Shown: positions 40,538 through 52,617 of the stretch, piece by piece
How positions within the stretch are numbered: the stretch's first letter is position 1
Layout of the letters: each line of letters begins with the position of its first letter
Assembly (NCBI GenBank): GCA_040954595.2
Contig: CM082578.2
Span: 16,864,001 to 16,928,000, forward strand
Direction of reading: 5' to 3'
Source: Balanoglossus misakiensis
Taxonomy: Eukaryota > Hemichordata
Length of the DNA stretch: 64,000 bases
The notes under the pieces: generated by a model
Seen by the model: the letters and a program-made list of their open reading frames with translations, nothing else
Told to the model about the DNA's origin: nothing
The model's database searches: none
Translations under genes and position numbers: made by a program

Positions 40538-43500
40538 AACCAAGGTACGTCATCTAAAATCATTTTGATGTCAGTAATATACAGTATCTGCACTGCTTTG
40601 TTTATAGTCCTTGTAAATTTCTTGTATATTTTAAATGTCTTATAAGTGGTTTGGGTTTGATTTTAAACACCATAGAACTCTTGTTGTATTTGAAACATCT
40701 CAAGAAAATTGTTCCAAACATGTTTATACTTGTTTTCATTTTCACATTTACCAAGACCTGTAAACAAGTGTGACATTGACCGACGTCTGACAATTCAGAT
40801 CCTTTAGGCTGTATCCTTGGCAGCTTGCTCTTGTTATGCCCACATTTTGTGAATTTGCATTTTGTATTCACATTTCTACAAATATATGACACACGAGTAT
40901 TCAGTGGATGAATCTGTTAATCATAGTTTTATCTTCATACTAGTTGAGAAAAAATATGCTTTTTATGTAGACTCTTGCAGCCCCCCCCCCCTCCATAAAG
41001 AAAGATAAAGATTTTTTGCTTTTGTACCGCAGAACCTTACACTACCGAAATGCTGAAAAAAAAGAAATTTTGTCTTTTTCGTTTACAGATCTTTGTACAT
41101 GTAAATTGGCTTTTATTATTATGAAATACTGAGTCTAAGGCATTCTTGTTGTTATGGAAACCAGCGCCACAAAAGAAGAAAAAAAAGTCTGATTCACCTG
41201 AAGGGAAGTTGTGTGTTCTAAGCTCAAGCTGTGTGTCAAAGTATTGACAGCATGCAACCAAGAAGTTGCCTTATATGTCAGCAACAGGATGCAGAAGACC
41301 GGTCTTTATCGTGATATTATCTTGAGATTTCAAGAACAAATTTATTCTGATAAATGATCCAACTGATGTAGGTATTAGGAGAGACATTACAATTTTATCA
41401 ACCAAAAAAAATATATAAAGTTAGCTTGATTTTAGGGAGACACAGCTATTACAAACAGCTTGGATACAAAAGATAGATGCATTTGTCAAATGTAGTGTAC
41501 TTGTAGTGTGTTAATTGACAACATTTTAGATTTTTGGGTAGAGAGGGTGCTTGAACCCTTGCATATTTAATCATTTCAACATTATAACTATTCTGTCCTC
41601 TGCTTTCCTCAAAGTGTCTTTGCGGAGTGTAGTAGCTTATCCCGAAATCAAGACACTCGCTCATCCAAATAATGTCCTTGAAATTGTCCCCTAGCTAAGA
41701 AAAATGTATCATTATAATTATTGTTATTATTATTATTAAGTATTTCAACAAAAAAATCTTTTTATGTACCCGTCCTGAAATTTTGTTATGAGACGTCAGA
41801 GCGCAGGCAATGCCGAGCATAGCCTGATGAGACACCACTTTGTATCTTTGGAAGCGCCATCCCAGGGTAGCAGTAGATTTGTCAGTACGCTTTTAAATGT
41901 CACATGCCTACCAGAGTTGCGACTACTTTTAAGTTTGTGACTGTGTAGCTGCGTGACGACTCCGCTATTTTTTCACCCCTTCCATGTGGTGATGTCATTC
42001 TTCCCTGTTAAATATAGTTTTCCATATTTCCTATATTGAGTATATAACCTACATGTAGAGCATGTATTTGTTTACTTACGTCATACTTAAAAGGAAAAAA
42101 AAAAACACACACACATTTTACGCACTCACGTAGTATTATTTTGACGAGGAAGTCCTAGAAAGAAAAGGTGACTGTTTTTAATGATAGTGACCATTTATTA
42201 TGAATTTGGTTTTCCTTAGAGAAAAGCAAATGAAATGAGTGGTCAAAGCTCAGAAGTAACCACTGACACCATTACTACCAATCTTTATTATTGTACATCT
42301 GTATTTAAAAAAGTGATGAAATAATTGTTGTGGCCTTGGCCGAGTATGTGTTCTGTCCAAGTCTTTTTACCGTGGAAGTCCTCAGTGTTTCTCTGTAATG
42401 TTTGAAAACTCCAGCAAATTTCACTAATTGTTTTTAACCAATAATGTTCACGAGTTGTTGTGAAAGGGACTGTCAGTTAGCTTGACTGTGTCATCCCGTC
42501 TTCACAAATGAGACTCCCGCTTCTGCCTTGCCTCCCAGTTCAGCAAGTTGCAATTTAAAAGAGAAATAGATGCTGTCTTTGCTTGTATATGCCTCTTGCC
42601 ATCTAAGCCATTACATCAAGCGGAAAAAAAAAATAAAAATTCATTCACTGTTCAGTGGGAAAATGTGGTGGGTTTGAACTGGCGGTGGTCAAAAGAAAAA
42701 GAAATGATTTGTTATATTATAATATATGCGTGGCATTTTTTTGCCCTTTTAGCTGAAGTAGCTTTATTTGTTTTTTCAGAAGCTACTAGTATTTGATGCA
42801 AGCAAGTTACTTAAAGGCATATTCAGATTGAGTATTGAATAGAACCAGGCCAGTCAGGTTTTTGATAACAGCCCCACCCATTGCTAGTTGTTTGGTTTGC
42901 CAATCGGAGCCACCGCATGTGACATCACTTCTGCCTCTGCCCCCCCCCCCTCCAAACCAGTCATCTAAAAAACCATGCAGATTTATCAACATAATGAGAT
43001 GTTGTCACCGAGAAATAAAACGACATTGAGTTCAGCTACAGCCATATAAAACCAAATTCCAGATAAACGTCCACTTCCACAGTTGTCCTGGATATAATAT
43101 TCAAATGATCCTTTTCATGAATATCCCCTACATGCAATCACTGCCCTGGTTTTACACAGATTTTACCAAGCAATGGTGCCTCAAGTTATTTTATGAAGAA
43201 AAAAAAAAGATTGTGCAATAAAACTATTTGAAATTACATGTAACAATACTCTTGTAGGGGGTGCCTCATATGATCAGACACTTTGAAATTTTCTTCTACT
43301 CCTCTCAGAATTCTCCCTCAGTTGAACTTTACGAACATACATATAATATGTTTCTGGATAATCTGAAATGGCTGAGACCAGAAATGTATTCCCTAATTCT
43401 GTATTTGTTTGGTAGGGGAATGGACTTCTGAAATTTGGAGGGAATTGTATTGGCCAGCAAATACTTTCTACATTCCGGGTTTTTCAATGTTTGTTCCGTG

Positions 43501-44598
43501 GGAAGCTACATCATCAAAATAATTTGGTTGCAGCTGGGTCCGTTATCCAAGTGTGTTCATTTTCCCCCCAATTCACAGAAAATGGCAAGCAGAGAGGTAT
43601 AAGAGAATGGGAGGCAAATCTGTCAACATTTTGTGATGGCGGCGTACTTTTTGGGGTGGTGCCGATTTTTCCTGAACAATTTGTTTGGTTTTACAACCTG
43701 GTCTGTGACCAGGTATCGCACACGTCAATTGCAGTGAATTCTTTCTCAAGCAATGTTGTAGACAATAATGTAGAATTTGATCGATGGAGAAAGTGTTTTT
43801 TTTTTTAAAGCTTGAAGAAGGAGAAACAGAGCAGTGAACTAGTAGCTAGAAGGTTTACGTATTTAAAGTGGCGTTGGTCTGGCTAGTAGTTTTCTCCAGG
43901 TGAAAAAAAATTGCCGAGTTTGCAGTCAAAGTCTAGGTCTAGCACAGTCCCCAGCAATCTGACAAATGTAAGATATTGGGAGACTTATTAAAAGACAAAA
44001 AAAAGTATTAAGGGAATCTCGCACCTGCGTGACATGCACACGTTGAGTACTGACCTCACGAGTCACTGATTTTAAGATTTTGAAACCAATTGAGAAATGT
44101 GAAATTTGTCCTTATGCCAAAGCAATCATGGTGTGATATGAAATAATCAGTGTAACTCAGTTTTGAAGTGAATTTTAAAGAGTCTGATACAAATATTTTG
44201 TTCTGGAGTATATATGTACTTGTATACAAGACTAAGATGAATGTGATTATGACAGCCTTGGTTTCTGTACTTCTGCTGAAATTTATCGTTGAGTTTGGGA
44301 CACGCGTCATGTGTGTGTTTCACAGTTGCCATTTGGGGACTCTACAGATTTTTTTGGAAGTTGGTCTGTAGTGTCAGTTTTGGATGATCTGAGCGTTCTG
44401 TGATGGTTGTCAGTGAAGTGTTCTTTCATCATGCTACAACAGCTAGCATGGCCGGTTGTGTATGTTGCCTTCATATCATATTTTATGTGCAATACTAGCC
44501 TTACCATCAAACCATGCCAAGATTCATTCAGGGTTTGACCTGAGGGGAGAGACCCGCCATCTTTCAACTACATCTGAGTTGCCGTGTGATGGTGGTGG

Positions 44599-44644
<46 letters not shown>

Positions 44645-45121
44645 CACAAAATATGCTGGTGAAGAGACCGAACTTTCCTCACTTTTGGTGGTGTGTTTCC
44701 CAGGTCAAATAATTCATGTTGATACAAACTTCAAACACAACGGAGGCCATGTTATAATTTCACATACAGGTATTTACAAGAAGTGATGTTCACCCGGACA
44801 GAAGCCACATTTTCCCCAAATGTCTGTGAAACACAGAATGTGTCCATGTCATCCAATTAGTCAGTGGAAGGGCAAAAACATCCAACGACCGGGCCACTCG
44901 CATTCGTCAGATTTTCAGTCCAACTTTTTGTAAACTTCACATTTCAATCTTTATCGATTCAATGATTTGTGGTTGTAAATTTGACCAACACTTCACTTCA
45001 TGTAATGTATTTTTCATGTCAGTTTTAGGTTTTTGATCGTACGTTTTTGTTTTTTCGTCATATTTTGGAATGTTGTTCCATTCATCGTCATCGTACTTGT
45101 AACATAGTCTAGTCAAATAAA
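40538..45121 (+). other. Probable GNAI 3' UTR and downstream sequence
   Basis: No coding exon is recognisable. A donor-like CAAG|GTACGT lies 7 bp after the stop (GT at 40545-40546), as expected if a 3' UTR intron is present, as I recall for vertebrate GNAI2/GNAI3. Canonical AATAAA hexamers occur near 43,216 and at 45116-45121, so the 3' UTR could be up to about 4.6 kb. Poly-C runs at about 40,981 and 42,941 and AT-rich tracts occur. Transcript boundaries are unproven. Confidence 0.4.
44588..44644. repeat. (GAT/ATG)n microsatellite
   Basis: GGT units pass into roughly sixteen uninterrupted GAT/ATG units. It yields poly-Asp or poly-Met open frames that are artefacts. It lies in the presumed GNAI 3' region. 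Confidence 0.95.
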
Positions 45122-45770
45122 TTCTCATATTGCTGTATCTTTCAGGTTGTTGTCATTTCCAGCTACCGATTTCTACACGTGAGCTACCGATTTCTGTCCA
45201 TGTGTATTTGCCTGTTGTGTTTTGTCATTTGATTTTTGTAGCCTCAATTCATGTTCACCGTGGATGACTCGGCCAAATTTGAATGAGCAAAAAACTCTTG
45301 AGTGGGTGTTCGCGGCAGAAGTGCATTGACTCTCAGCACCCTCTCAGGATTGTTGTAAACTGCGCCCTCTACGTTCAAGTTATACATCTAAACTTCGACA
45401 GCCCACGCTTTGTTATCAATCACGACATAGAGGGCACTGTGAGAAAAAATCTCGGATGTATGCTTAGGATACGCATGGTGCAGTGGTGAGATATGTTAGT
45501 CAAAGACCGTGTTCCAGAAACATTCAATGGAAGCTTTTCTTCTCGGCAAGCCTTTGTAAAGGTTTCCAGTGAGATTACAATGATGAAAAGGTAATCATGG
45601 TACTTGGCGCTGTGCACACGGCATTCCTTGCATTCAACTTCAAAATCATAAAACCGTTTATGCCCCTTGCTGTTTCATACATTGGCCAAAGAACACTGTC
45701 CTTAATCTGGTTGAGGGATGTTTTAAGAGAAGACAAAACAAAAACAATTTGCAGCAAAGTGAAATACTGA

Positions 45771-45776
45771 TTTATT
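45771..45776 (-). terminator. Candidate polyadenylation signal of the first LRR-Ig receptor gene
   Basis: TTTATT on the plus strand is AATAAA on the minus strand, about 925 bp downstream of the receptor stop at 46701. With the plus-strand AATAAA at 45116-45121 this leaves about 650 bp between the ends of the two convergent genes. Confidence 0.45.
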
Positions 45777-46700
45777 CATAATGCACATGTTGACTTGGCA
45801 TCTTATATGGGTAATACATGTAGTACATTCGAGACAAGTTATAGAATCCGTGCATGTTAATTTAACACAGTATGTACCTATAATAATACATTGAACCCAA
45901 CCAATTTATGAAATCTTGTCAAGCATCTTTTTTAGAATAGGAAGCATAAAACAAGGAAATGAATGATGTCACACTTTAACTAATCTATAGAAGTCTTATT
46001 CACTAAAATAATCTAACTATAGTCGACTTTCTGAGAATCATTGTCTCGAAAGTCTTTGTACGAGTCACAAACTTTACCCCCAAGAGCTGTAAAATGTATA
46101 CACCATAACCTGGAGCTAATGGATTAATACTGGATAAGTAGGGAAAGTATATAATTTCAAATTGAACTTTTCGCTTTTAAAAACCAGCGCAATATACATT
46201 GTATTTTGTCAAGTGTTGAAAATGAGATCAAAAGTACGATGCTGACCCCAGCCTTTTGTTTTTTCTTTTGTTTTTGAGTCATCGAGTTGGGTGGACGTAT
46301 TATAATTAGATCTACTAGAACTGTTCAAACCTTATAGATCATCAATACCTTTATAGGGGTCATAAAACACTGAGGTGTTTTTGGGATAAGATTACGGATG
46401 AATAGCTAATACAAAAATAAGTCTGCAAGAAATGATGTACAGTGTGTACAGTGAGTATTGATAATAGTTCAGTAAATTTGAAGAACATGTCTCAATAGAA
46501 CGTTAAGCATCAAAATCACTTGCATAATAGTGTTAATGTAAATGGCGACATTTTCGTGATATCCTGTCACGGCTTTGCATGAGCAGATTTCCACAGCTGA
46601 GATTTGCAGAATATATGCTTACACTAGTATTGAACTGATATTGAAAGTTCATTCAAGGTACAGGTATAGGACGTAGCAGTCGTTGATTCCTGACACTACA

Positions 46701-49700
46701 TCAATCTCGTTCACTGCTGGTTATTTCATCGAGCTCCATGGTGAAGTCATCGTGATTGCTGCTGCATGCGCGCAACGCGTTCTGGTCGTACACGTAGCTC
46801 TCTGATTGTTTCGCGGATTTCTTCTGGCGATAGCGGATTGCAACGAAGGCAACGATGCAAAATATTACAGCCGCGGACACCACACCGAGGAGGTACGCAG
46901 TTAACCTTGTCGTGTTAATCGTCGTCGTTTCCGTTTCTGTTTCTGTTTCGTTATCCGTGCGAGTTACTCTTACTGTTCTGATCCCAGAGGAGGTTCCTTC
47001 CTTGTTTGAGGCTACACAAGAATAAGTCCCTTCGTCTTCTATTTCGACAAACGGAATGACCAAACTGCCGTCTTCTTCCTGTGCGACCTTTTCATCGGTA
47101 CACGTGAAATTGTCTTCGGTTTGAGGATGTATGACTGTACCTGTTGGAGTGACCCAATATTTAACAGGATCGGGAACCCCAACCGCGGCACAATCCAAAG
47201 TTACACTTTCCCCTACATCAGCGGTTATGGTTTTGAATGTTGTGTAAAACACTGGAAGAGGGTAGCACGTAAAATTATTCAGCGGAAGTTCCATCAAAAG
47301 CTTTCCCGTGTTGTGTTCTGGTGACTCGCATATCATAGGTATGGGTCCGAGGTCCAGTCGGTCATTGTTGTCATCCAACCACACTCTGAGGTCTTCCAAA
47401 CGGCAATCGCATGTCCAGGCATTATCATACATATAAAGTCGGTACAGCTCATCAAGTCCGTCGTATATATTTCCGGGTAACGTTGCAATCTCGTTGCTGT
47501 ATAAGTAAACTTCATTTAACCTATCTAATCCGCTGAAGACATTCTCAGGCAATGTTTGTAGGGAATTGGAATGTACGTCCACCAGTTCCAAGTCAGTTAA
47601 TCCGTGGAATATTCTCTCGGGCAACAAAGTGAGTGAATTTCTGCTTAAATCCAAGGAAGGAAGTCTGTCCAGTCCATGGAATACTTGTTCAGGCAACACA
47701 GATATTGCGTTATCGTACAAGCTTAGGTACCGGAGATTAGCTATGTCGATGAACTGATTCTCATGAAGACAGGTTAGGTTATTCGAGTGAAGAGAAAGAT
47801 GATCCAAGTTCCGCAGACCATGGAAAATAGTCTCTGGTAATGGCGTAATGACATTGTTGTCTAGGTACAACGTGTGAAGCCTTTGTGTTTTGGAGAATAT
47901 ATTTTCTGGAAGAGCGGTCAGATTATTTGAGTGCAGATGAAGATCATTTAAATCATGCAGGTTATAGAAGATGGTTTCAGGTAATGACGTTATGACATTG
48001 TTGTCTAGGTACAACGTGTGAATACTTTGTGTTTTGGAGAATAGATTTTCTGGAAGAGAGGTCAGATTATTGGAGTGGAGATGAAGATACTCCAGATCAT
48101 TCAGGTCTTGGAAGACAGTCCCAGGTAATGAAGTGATAGAATTGCGTTGAAGATACAGGTAACGTAGTCTTACCAGACCATAGAAGAGTTTTTCTGGAAG
48201 CAGTGTAAGTTGATTTGAAAACAGTTCAAGATGATACAGCTCTTTGAGATCACTAAAGACAGTATCTGCCAATGACGTAATCAAATTTCTGTCTAAGTAC
48301 AAGTACGACAGTCGACCAAGACCAGGAAATACTCCTTTAGGTAGTGAACCTAGAAAATTATTATTTAGGTACAGGTAACTTAGTTTATCCAAACCCTGAA
48401 AGCTGTTTTCATACAGTGTTGTTATTTGATTATTATCTAAGTGAAGTTTCTCCAGGCTAGGTAACCCAGAGAAGACATTTGCTTGCAGGTAGTCGAGAAC
48501 GTTTGAAGACATATCGAGGTGATACAAATTCATTAGCCCATTAAAAGCATTATCCGGCAATGAAATGAGAGAATTACTTTGTAGATACATGTAACGTAAT
48601 TTTTCTAGACCATAAAAAGTATTGTTATACAACGTTGTTATTTGATTATTATCTAAGTGAAGCTCCTCTAGGCTAGGTAACCCAGAGAAGACATTTGCTT
48701 GCAGGTAGTCGAGAACGTTTGAAGACATATCGAGGCGATACAAATTCATTAGCCCATTAAAAGCATTATCCGGCAATGAAATGAGAGAATTACTTTGTAG
48801 ATACATGTAACGTAATTTTTCCAGACCATAAAAAGTATTGTTATACAACGTTGTTATTTGATTATTATCTAAGTGAAGCTCCTCTAGGCTAGGTAACCCA
48901 GAGAAAACATTTGCTTGCAGGTAGTCGAGAACGTTTGAAGACATATCGAGGTGATACAAATTCATTAGCCCATTAAAAGCATTATCCGGCAATGAAATGA
49001 GAGAATTACTTTGTAGATACATGTAACGTAATTTTTCCAGACCATAAAAAGCATTGTTATACAACGTTGTTATTTGATTATTATCTAAGTGAAGCTCCTC
49101 TAGGCTAGGTAACCCAGAGAAGACATTTGCTTGCAGGTAGTCGAGAACGTTTGAAGACATATCGAGGTGATACAAATTCATTAGCCCATTAAAAGCATTA
49201 TCCGGCAATGAAATGAGAGAATTACTTTGTAGATACATGTAACGTAAATTTTCCAGACCATAAAAAGTATTGTTATACAACGTTGTTATTTGATTATTAT
49301 CTAAGTGAAGCTCCTCTAGGCTAGGTAACCCAGAGAAGACGTTTGCTTGCAGGAAGTCGAGAACGTTTGAAGACATATCGAGGCGATACAAATTCATTAG
49401 CCCATTAAAAGCTTTATCTGGCAATGAACTGAGAGAATTACTTTGTAGATACATGTAACGTAAATTTTCCAGACCATAAAAAGTATTGTTATACAACGTT
49501 GTTATTCGGTTACTATCTAAGTGAAGCTCCTCTAGGCTAGGTAACCCAGAGAAGACATTTGCTTGCAGGTAGTCGAGAACGTTTGAAGACATATCGAGGC
49601 GATACAAATTCATTAGCCCATTAAAAGCATTATCTGGCAATGAAATGAGAGAATTGTCTTGTAGATAAAGATCACGTAAATTTTCCAGACCATAAAAAGT

Positions 49701-50420
49701 ATTGTTATACAACGTTGCTATTAGGTTACTATGTAACTGAAGCTCCTCTAGGCTACGTAACCCTGAGAAAAGGTTTTCTTGCAGGGAGATGAGACCATTT
49801 AAATACAAATCAAGGTGTCTCAAGTTGTAGAGGCCATTGAAGACATTATCTGGCAATGATCTAAGATAGTTACGTCTTAAACTCAGGTAAAATAGTTGTT
49901 CCAGACCGTAAAATACGTTTTCATCCAATACTGCTATTTCATTGGACTGTAAATCCAACTCCCTCAGATTAAGTAACCCCGAGAAGAGGTTTTCTGGTAC
50001 TTCGGCAAGGTCGTTTGAAGATAGATCAAGAGTTGACAAGTCATCAAGGCCATAGAAGACGGTCTCTGGCAATGACGTAATGGAATTGCTGCCAAGGTCC
50101 AAGTCCTGAAGATTGCCAAGGCCAACGAACGCACCTACGTCTACATCGTCAATGACATTAATGCGCATATCCAATGCCAGTAGCTCAGATAGTTCAATAA
50201 AAGAACCATTTCCGATGTAACTCAACTTGTTGAAGTCGAGTTTGAGTACCGTTGTGTCTGATGGTATGTCTGGAGGAATCTCTGTCAAATCTGCAGACCC
50301 GCAGTCAACGGTCGTGTCATAGCAATAGCAAGATGTTGGACATCCTTCCGTTGTTCTAAGAACAGGATACACTACAAAAGCATATATCACTAATATTATC
50401 CTAGATGTAAGACCTTTCAT
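46701..50420 (-). CDS. LRR-Ig single-pass membrane receptor (LRRIG family), 1,239 aa
   Basis: Cell-surface or extracellular recognition protein; ligand unknown. I place the start at 50420 (MKGLTSRIILVIYAF...), which begins a signal peptide. The open frame extends 48 codons further 5', but a strong acceptor TTATTTTCACAG ends at 50429, so that part is probably intron and the 5' UTR is spliced. The domain order is LRRNT (CPTSCYCYDTTVDC), then roughly 38-40 LRRs of 24 residues (typical unit LxxLxLxxNxITxLPxNxFxGL), LRRCT (WTCDCRL...C...FTC), one I-set Ig domain (VTLDCAAVG ... GTYSCVASN), a short Thr/Glu stalk, a transmembrane helix (YLLGVVSAAVIFCIVAFVAI) and a tail of about 40 residues with YVYD. 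All coding sequence is in one exon. It is clearly paralogous to the gene at 54,119: the LRRCT-Ig junction PLNNFTCYP is shared. It resembles LRRIG, slit-like and VLR-type LRRNT modules; orthology is not assignable by eye. Confidence 0.9.
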   Translation of the reverse strand: MKGLTSRIILVIYAFVVYPVLRTTEGCPTSCYCYDTTVDCGSADLTEIPPDIPSDTTVLKLDFNKLSYIGNGSFIELSELLALDMRINVIDDVDVGAFVGLGNLQDLDLGSNSITSLPETVFYGLDDLSTLDLSSNDLAEVPENLFSGLLNLRELDLQSNEIAVLDENVFYGLEQLFYLSLRRNYLRSLPDNVFNGLYNLRHLDLYLNGLISLQENLFSGLRSLEELQLHSNLIATLYNNTFYGLENLRDLYLQDNSLISLPDNAFNGLMNLYRLDMSSNVLDYLQANVFSGLPSLEELHLDSNRITTLYNNTFYGLENLRYMYLQSNSLSSLPDKAFNGLMNLYRLDMSSNVLDFLQANVFSGLPSLEELHLDNNQITTLYNNTFYGLENLRYMYLQSNSLISLPDNAFNGLMNLYHLDMSSNVLDYLQANVFSGLPSLEELHLDNNQITTLYNNAFYGLEKLRYMYLQSNSLISLPDNAFNGLMNLYHLDMSSNVLDYLQANVFSGLPSLEELHLDNNQITTLYNNTFYGLEKLRYMYLQSNSLISLPDNAFNGLMNLYRLDMSSNVLDYLQANVFSGLPSLEELHLDNNQITTLYNNTFYGLEKLRYMYLQSNSLISLPDNAFNGLMNLYHLDMSSNVLDYLQANVFSGLPSLEKLHLDNNQITTLYENSFQGLDKLSYLYLNNNFLGSLPKGVFPGLGRLSYLYLDRNLITSLADTVFSDLKELYHLELFSNQLTLLPEKLFYGLVRLRYLYLQRNSITSLPGTVFQDLNDLEYLHLHSNNLTSLPENLFSKTQSIHTLYLDNNVITSLPETIFYNLHDLNDLHLHSNNLTALPENIFSKTQRLHTLYLDNNVITPLPETIFHGLRNLDHLSLHSNNLTCLHENQFIDIANLRYLSLYDNAISVLPEQVFHGLDRLPSLDLSRNSLTLLPERIFHGLTDLELVDVHSNSLQTLPENVFSGLDRLNEVYLYSNEIATLPGNIYDGLDELYRLYMYDNAWTCDCRLEDLRVWLDDNNDRLDLGPIPMICESPEHNTGKLLMELPLNNFTCYPLPVFYTTFKTITADVGESVTLDCAAVGVPDPVKYWVTPTGTVIHPQTEDNFTCTDEKVAQEEDGSLVIPFVEIEDEGTYSCVASNKEGTSSGIRTVRVTRTDNETETETETTTINTTRLTAYLLGVVSAAVIFCIVAFVAIRYRQKKSAKQSESYVYDQNALRACSSNHDDFTMELDEITSSERD
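48411..49706 (-). repeat. Six tandem 216-bp cassettes, each encoding three LRRs
   Basis: Within the receptor gene, a 72-residue block beginning NNTFYGLENLRYMYLQ and ending LDNNQITTLY is repeated six times with only a few replacements (for example Arg/His in NLYRLD versus NLYHLD, Glu/Lys in YGLEN versus YGLEK, Tyr/Phe in LDYLQ). At DNA level the copies are nearly identical. The flanking LRRs are much more diverged, so this is a recent expansion or a block homogenised by gene conversion or unequal crossing over. Confidence 0.95.
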
Positions 50421-50429
50421 CTTTACAGC

Positions 50430-52555
50430 TGTGAAAATAAAGAAGTTTGCCATGAAAAATATGCTAAAATATGAAGCGATCATAAATTTGAGCGCAAATG
50501 TTATTTGAAGATAGATGGAAAACAAAAACAAAAAAGTGAAATGCATTTGAACAACAAAGGACATTCTGTCAACTTAAGTGAGACGTTATCAGACACGCTT
50601 TGTGAATGTAGGTATGTCGGCCGATACGAAAAATTATGATTCATGATTCTTTATGAAAGAATGCATGGTGAAACAAACTCTTTAAAACAGGAAATAGCAT
50701 TGTTCCTGGAGGGTACCGGTAATTAAAGTGACAAGATCCCATGACTTGATACTTTGAACCCGCGGAAATCTTCAAAAGTGGCAAAATTCTAAAAATACAT
50801 GTTCTTCATTTTGGTTACACGGAAATAATTGAGCGAAGACAGAAATACATTTCTCACTTATTTTAGTTAGTCGTTACCATGGCTTTGAGATAAATTGACC
50901 ATGACATCTTTTGTGCATCAGAGGCTATCAAAACCTGCTGTGAAAACGAAGAGACCGGTTGCATTATTCATTATCCACCGGCATTCTGCTCGTTTCTTAA
51001 TTCAAAGATACAAGCCAAGCAGAGGGTAATCTGGGTATTTGAAGCAAAGTTTGGACGTTTCATTTCGTTTGATTCTATGACATGCCTCTGTACATTCGAC
51101 TGCACGACTTGGGACCCCACATAAATATTTTCACATATTTTATTGTCGTTTGCAACTTTTTGTTTTAATTTAAATGTTATAATTATCGTCACATTACACA
51201 AAATAATTTTGTCGAATATATTTTCAGGAATGAGGGATATCAAAAGATTCCTAATCTCGGAAATTCATACAGTTCTCACGCGACCGTTTTATATACGAAC
51301 ATTTCGACTATTAATTCTGATAACAACCGAGGGGAATATCTATTATCAACAACCTTTGGAGTTTAGATATAAAGTAAACGTCTCTTGTGATAAAGGGAAA
51401 TGCCTGTGCCATGCACCGCGCGCAGAGTAAGCCTCTAACAATTCTAAAGGCCATGGTATGTTCATGATTATCTGAACCAGTGTGTTGAGGGTCCAACTGA
51501 TGCTGAATTATCAAATGCTTAACCGATCTTGCGTGACCGAATTCCGATTACAACCAACTGCGATAATCATTATCAGCAACCTTCGGAGTCTTGTTTATTC
51601 CATCATGGATCCCCCGAATCTCTAACGATCGAGTGAACACGATTATCTCAGACTGAACAAAAATGTAAATGACGGATAAGCATGGTACAAAGCAGTCAAA
51701 TCTTCGTCGTGGATGTCCACTCACTTCTTGGACAAGATTTCGACACAGCCGTGTGAGCAAATTTCAAAAGATTATTTGCAACAGCAATTGGCGCATTGCA
51801 GGTTGCCTGGTGAGGTTTCAAAGATGTCTACGTGCAGCAAGTGCCCACAGGTGTCACGGTTCGTCTTATGACAATTAATCAAGCACAGCAAACTCCTGCA
51901 ATCGCCATCGCACACAAAATCTATTACTCCTTTGAAATGACTATTGAAGATAAACAGCCGTGCTCATATTGCAGATTTTTAAAAGCAGGCATGTATTCTT
52001 CATAGTCGGATGTCTGTTTAATCAGTGTGCCATTTGCTCAGGTTCGTTTGTAACGAAGAAATGAAAAATATTGTCGTGTAAATAGCCGTTATGAGACAAA
52101 CATGCGCATCACAAGGGATTCATGAACATGTAGCATGGAATGCTAACAAAGGAAACAAACGTGAACAAAACTGTCTGCAAATTACCCCTTACCTATAAGA
52201 CGCAACGGAATATCCAGTGCCGCACCAGAGCTGTTTAGTTGGCTATATCCCTCAGCAAGTTGCCTTCAGGCTTGTTAATGAGTAATTAAATATAAATTGG
52301 GACGTGCCGCTTGGCCATTTAACCCCACTATGTCATAGTTAGCTTTGTTAAGTTAAAACAGTATCATCGCCAAACGAACGTGTCAGCATGTAATACTCGG
52401 TGGTAATTAAGAAGGCTCTCCATAATTACATTCTTATAGCGACCTCGCCTGTCGAAGAATGGTAGCCATTAGGCCCCATACACTTTGGGTAAATGGTGAA
52501 ACAGGTCTTGCCTGACAGTTTGTACCTCACACTTGTGAAGACAATAAAAGTCAAA
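50430..52555. other. Intergenic stretch upstream of the first receptor gene
   Basis: No conserved coding exon is recognisable. It should contain the promoter and the non-coding first exon of the receptor implied by the acceptor at 50429. The short open frames have no recognisable family features. Confidence 0.45.
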
Positions 52556-52591
52556 GTCCTTCCTTCCTTTCTTCCTTCCTTCCTTCCTTCC
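52556..52591. repeat. (CCTT)n microsatellite
   Basis: Imperfect then perfect CCTT/TTCC tetranucleotide units. Simple sequence. Confidence 0.9.
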
Positions 52592-52617
52592 GTACTCTTT
52601 TTTCGTTCGTTTCACTT

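Noticed and set aside
44456-44786. Open frames with poly-Asp or poly-Met
   Set aside because: They are translations of the GAT/ATG microsatellite in the GNAI 3' region.
50421-50564. 48-codon N-terminal extension of the first LRR-Ig receptor
   Set aside because: A strong TTATTTTCACAG acceptor precedes the downstream ATG, which begins a normal signal peptide; the extension is probably intron.
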